The notes below the pieces were generated by a model. That model did no database searches and was not told where the DNA came from. It saw only the letters and a list, made by a program, of their open reading frames with translations. The position numbers and the translations under genes were made by a program. Below, piece after piece: positions 24,096 through 25,976 of a stretch of DNA of 25,976 nt. Numbering within the stretch: the stretch's first letter is position 1; every line of letters begins with the position of its first letter. Origin of the DNA: Candidatus Cloacimonadota bacterium (GTDB lineage Bacteria; Cloacimonadota; Cloacimonadia; Cloacimonadales; TCS61); contig JAGGWC010000168.1 in NCBI GenBank assembly GCA_021157645.1, positions 1-25,976 of the forward strand, read 5' to 3'.

Positions 24096-25253
24096 ATGGC
24101 TAAGAGAGATTACTATGAAGTATTGGGATTAGATAAAAACGCTAACGGTACTGAAATAAAAAAAGCTTACCGAAAACTGGCAATGAAATATCATCCCGAT
24201 AAAAATAACAACGATAAAATAGCTGAAGAAAAGTTTAAAGAAGCATCCGAAGCCTATGAAGTTCTCAGCGATGACAATAAAAAACAGAGATACGATCAGT
24301 TTGGTCATGCCGGAATGGAAGGTGCATTTGGTGGTGGTGGATTTGGTTGGGATAATTTTTCACATGCCTCAGATTTTTCTGATATTTTTGGAAGCGGTGG
24401 ACTCGGCAGTATTTTTGAAGGTCTATTCGGTTCCGGTTTCGGCGGCGGCGACAGAGGTCGTAGAAGAAGTAACCAAGGTGAAGATCTGCAAATATCACTT
24501 TCTCTCACGTTAGAAGAAATTGCTAAAGGAATTAGTAAAAAAATTAAGATAAATGTGCAGGAGATTTGTGGAGCTTGTCACGGTTCTGGTTCTCAAGATG
24601 GATCTGTTGAAACTTGTACACAGTGTCACGGATCGGGACAGGTACGTCAGCTAACTCGTTCTCTTTTTGGTCAAATGCAAACTATTGTAGAATGTCCATC
24701 TTGTAGAGGAGAAGGAAAAATTATTAAAAACAGATGCCCAAAATGCAGAGGTGAAGGAAGAAGTAAAAAAGAAAAAATAATTAGTATAAAAATTCCTGCA
24801 GGTGTTTCTGAAGGGCAATACATCCGACTTCGCGGTCAGGGCAATATTGGAAAACGAGGTGGTGAACATGGTGATATTCTGGTTCATATCCGAGAAAAGG
24901 AACACAAGATATTTGAACGTCAGGATGCCGATTTGATCTGTGAATTCCCGATAAGTTTTTCTCAAGCTGCTATGGGATCAGAGATACACGTTCCAACACT
25001 AACCGGTAAAGTTAAGATGAAGATCCCGTCTGGAACCCAAAGCGGTAAAGTATTCCGATTGCGTTCGCAAGGTCTTCCTCACGTGAATTCTTCTTATCAT
25101 GGAGATCTGTTCATCAAAGTGCATGTTATAACTCCAACCAGATTGAACTCAGAGGAGAAAGACCTTTTTGAAAAATTGTCTAAATTCGATTCTGAAAAGA
25201 AATTGAATCCGGAGAAAAGCTTTTTTAGTAAATTGAAGAAATTCTTTGTTTAG
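24096..25253 (+). CDS. dnaJ: co-chaperone DnaJ (Hsp40, type I)
   Basis: A 385-residue type I DnaJ. The J domain has His33-Pro34-Asp35 in KYHPDKN, followed by a Gly/Phe-rich region (about 72-125). Four zinc-finger repeats follow: CGACHGSG, CTQCHGSG, CPSCRGEG and CPKCRGEG. Two C-terminal substrate-binding domains complete it. It stimulates DnaK ATPase and delivers clients. ATG codons lie at 24093 and 24096. GGAG at 24088-24091 is one base from the first and four from the second, and the second gives the standard MAKRDYYEVLG start. It follows dnaK after 139 bases occupied mostly by repeat copy B, with no clear promoter of its own, so it is probably read from the hrcA promoter. Confidence 0.97.
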   Translation: MAKRDYYEVLGLDKNANGTEIKKAYRKLAMKYHPDKNNNDKIAEEKFKEASEAYEVLSDDNKKQRYDQFGHAGMEGAFGGGGFGWDNFSHASDFSDIFGSGGLGSIFEGLFGSGFGGGDRGRRRSNQGEDLQISLSLTLEEIAKGISKKIKINVQEICGACHGSGSQDGSVETCTQCHGSGQVRQLTRSLFGQMQTIVECPSCRGEGKIIKNRCPKCRGEGRSKKEKIISIKIPAGVSEGQYIRLRGQGNIGKRGGEHGDILVHIREKEHKIFERQDADLICEFPISFSQAAMGSEIHVPTLTGKVKMKIPSGTQSGKVFRLRSQGLPHVNSSYHGDLFIKVHVITPTRLNSEEKDLFEKLSKFDSEKKLNPEKSFFSKLKKFFV

Positions 25254-25273
25254 AAGAATAATCTTATTATATA

Positions 25274-25302
25274 AAGCCTGTTGATTTCAAGCAGGCTTTT
25301 TT
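25274..25302 (+). terminator. intrinsic terminator after dnaJ
   Basis: AAGCCTG (25274-25280) pairs with CAGGCTT (25292-25298), extended by TTG / CAA with one bulged base, and is followed by a run of six T (25297-25302). This is a standard Rho-independent terminator ending the chaperone operon. Confidence 0.9.
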
Positions 25303-25305
25303 CAA

Positions 25306-25334
25306 TTGACAACAAACTACAATCCAAATCTTAT
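25306..25334 (+). promoter_or_regulatory. promoter of the AEC transporter gene
   Basis: TTGACA (25306-25311) matches the -35 consensus, and TCTTAT (25329-25334) matches the -10 at 4 of 6 after a 17-base spacer. It starts four bases after the upstream terminator, which fits a new transcription unit. Confidence 0.55.
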
Positions 25335-25366
25335 CCAGCTAAATAAAAAAAATAGTAGGTAAATAG

Positions 25367-25976
25367 ATGGACGGATTCTGGAGTAAGGTGATACCAATAA
25401 TTATCATATTTTTCCTGGGATATTTCTTAAAGAAGATTAAACTATTTTGCAGTAACACAGCAGACACACTTCTTAAAATTGTTTTCTATGTAACGCTACC
25501 GGCACTCACGTTTCTTTCCGGTTCCACTGCTGAATTATCTTTAAAATTCTTTTATTTACCAATTATTGCAATTACAGTTGTCTTAATAATATTTTCAGTT
25601 TCGTTTCCTATAAGTAAGAAATTCAATTTACCAAAAGCAACTCAAGGTACTTTTCTGGTTGGAACACTTATAATGAATACCGGTTTCACTTTGCCATTTG
25701 TTCTTGCAGCATATGGAAATCAAGGACTGGCAATATATACGATCTTCGATTTTGGTAATACCTTAATGATATTTACTTTTGCCTATTATTTTGCAATAAA
25801 ATTTGGTAAAAATGAACATCGTAAAATCCCCATAAAAAAGTTCTTATTACTTCCTCCAATTTGGGGATTAATTTTCGGAATTATTTTCAATTTATTGAAA
25901 TTTGAATTACATCCGACAGCCTTGAATTTTATGGAAATTGTAGGAAAACCAACTATCTTTCTCGTGATCCTATCAC
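25367..25976 (+). CDS. AEC family transporter (auxin efflux carrier-like), 3'-truncated
   Basis: The frame from ATG 25367 is open to the window end, giving 203 residues of a hydrophobic protein with at least five membrane segments. It resembles bacterial members of the AEC family (PF03547). Visible features are an N-terminal helix IIIIFFLGYFLKK, TLPALTF in the second helix, and GTFLVGTLIMNTGFTLPFVLA with GLAIYTIFDFGN, the central block of this family. Such carriers move small organic acids such as malate or other anions across the inner membrane; the substrate is unknown. The ribosome site is weak (AGTAGGT). It has its own promoter after the dnaJ terminator and is not functionally tied to the chaperones. 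Confidence 0.85.
   Translation, partial: MDGFWSKVIPIIIIFFLGYFLKKIKLFCSNTADTLLKIVFYVTLPALTFLSGSTAELSLKFFYLPIIAITVVLIIFSVSFPISKKFNLPKATQGTFLVGTLIMNTGFTLPFVLAAYGNQGLAIYTIFDFGNTLMIFTFAYYFAIKFGKNEHRKIPIKKFLLLPPIWGLIFGIIFNLLKFELHPTALNFMEIVGKPTIFLVILS

Noticed and set aside
1..25976. CRISPR arrays, tRNA or rRNA genes, insertion sequences
   Set aside because: No regularly spaced direct repeats, cloverleaf-like segments, rRNA stretches or transposase frames were seen on either strand.

Overview
The window is AT-rich DNA (roughly one third G+C by eye) packed with bacterial genes on both strands. Gram-negative-type signal peptides, a sodium-pumping methylmalonyl-CoA decarboxylase, several extracytoplasmic hydrolases and a CIRCE/HrcA-controlled chaperone operon suggest an anaerobic, amino-acid or peptide fermenting bacterium. 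The FCB side of the tree, for example Cloacimonadota, is my best guess. That placement rests on gene content and style, not on a marker-gene comparison, and is only moderately certain. TAA, TGA and TAG all serve as ordinary stops.

Layout. Bases 1-2834 (+) hold the 3' part of a GH38 alpha-mannosidase and, three bases later, a GHL10-like TIM-barrel hydrolase, probably one glycan-degradation operon. Converging on it from the minus strand is a three-gene unit (7726 down to 2963): glyQ followed by the two halves of a BmrCD-like heterodimeric ABC exporter. Divergent from glyQ are an M3 metallopeptidase (7902-9623) and a secreted nucleotide pyrophosphatase/phosphodiesterase (9782-11014), separated by a small inverted-repeat element.

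Bases 11099-12606 hold a HigBA-type toxin-antitoxin locus. Its toxin frame is interrupted by one amber codon, whereas the antitoxin is intact and fused to an ImmA/IrrE metallopeptidase domain. A TTG-started mnmH (selU) gene for tRNA 2-selenouridine synthesis follows. Next is the mmdA-mmdD-mmdC-mmdB operon (13838-17549), a complete Na+-translocating methylmalonyl-CoA decarboxylase with an unusual large delta subunit. Then comes a secreted S9D peptidase (17638-20025) related to plant glutamyl endopeptidases.

The last third is the heat-shock operon hrcA-grpE-dnaK, then dnaJ. It has a recognisable promoter, one CIRCE-like operator upstream of the -35 and a second at the predicted transcription start. 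Related palindromic repeats lie before hrcA and between dnaK and dnaJ. A strong terminator follows dnaJ, and the window ends inside an AEC-family (auxin efflux carrier) transporter gene.

The only gene-free stretch longer than 300 bases is 20026-20358. It holds a repeat module, a terminator, two CIRCE sites and a promoter. Bases 20157-20240 within it show nothing I recognise. I saw no CRISPR array, tRNA, rRNA or insertion sequence. I did not find a clearly undescribed system. The most unusual items are the amber-interrupted toxin beside an intact antitoxin-protease fusion, the enlarged delta subunit, and the two families of small inverted-repeat elements.
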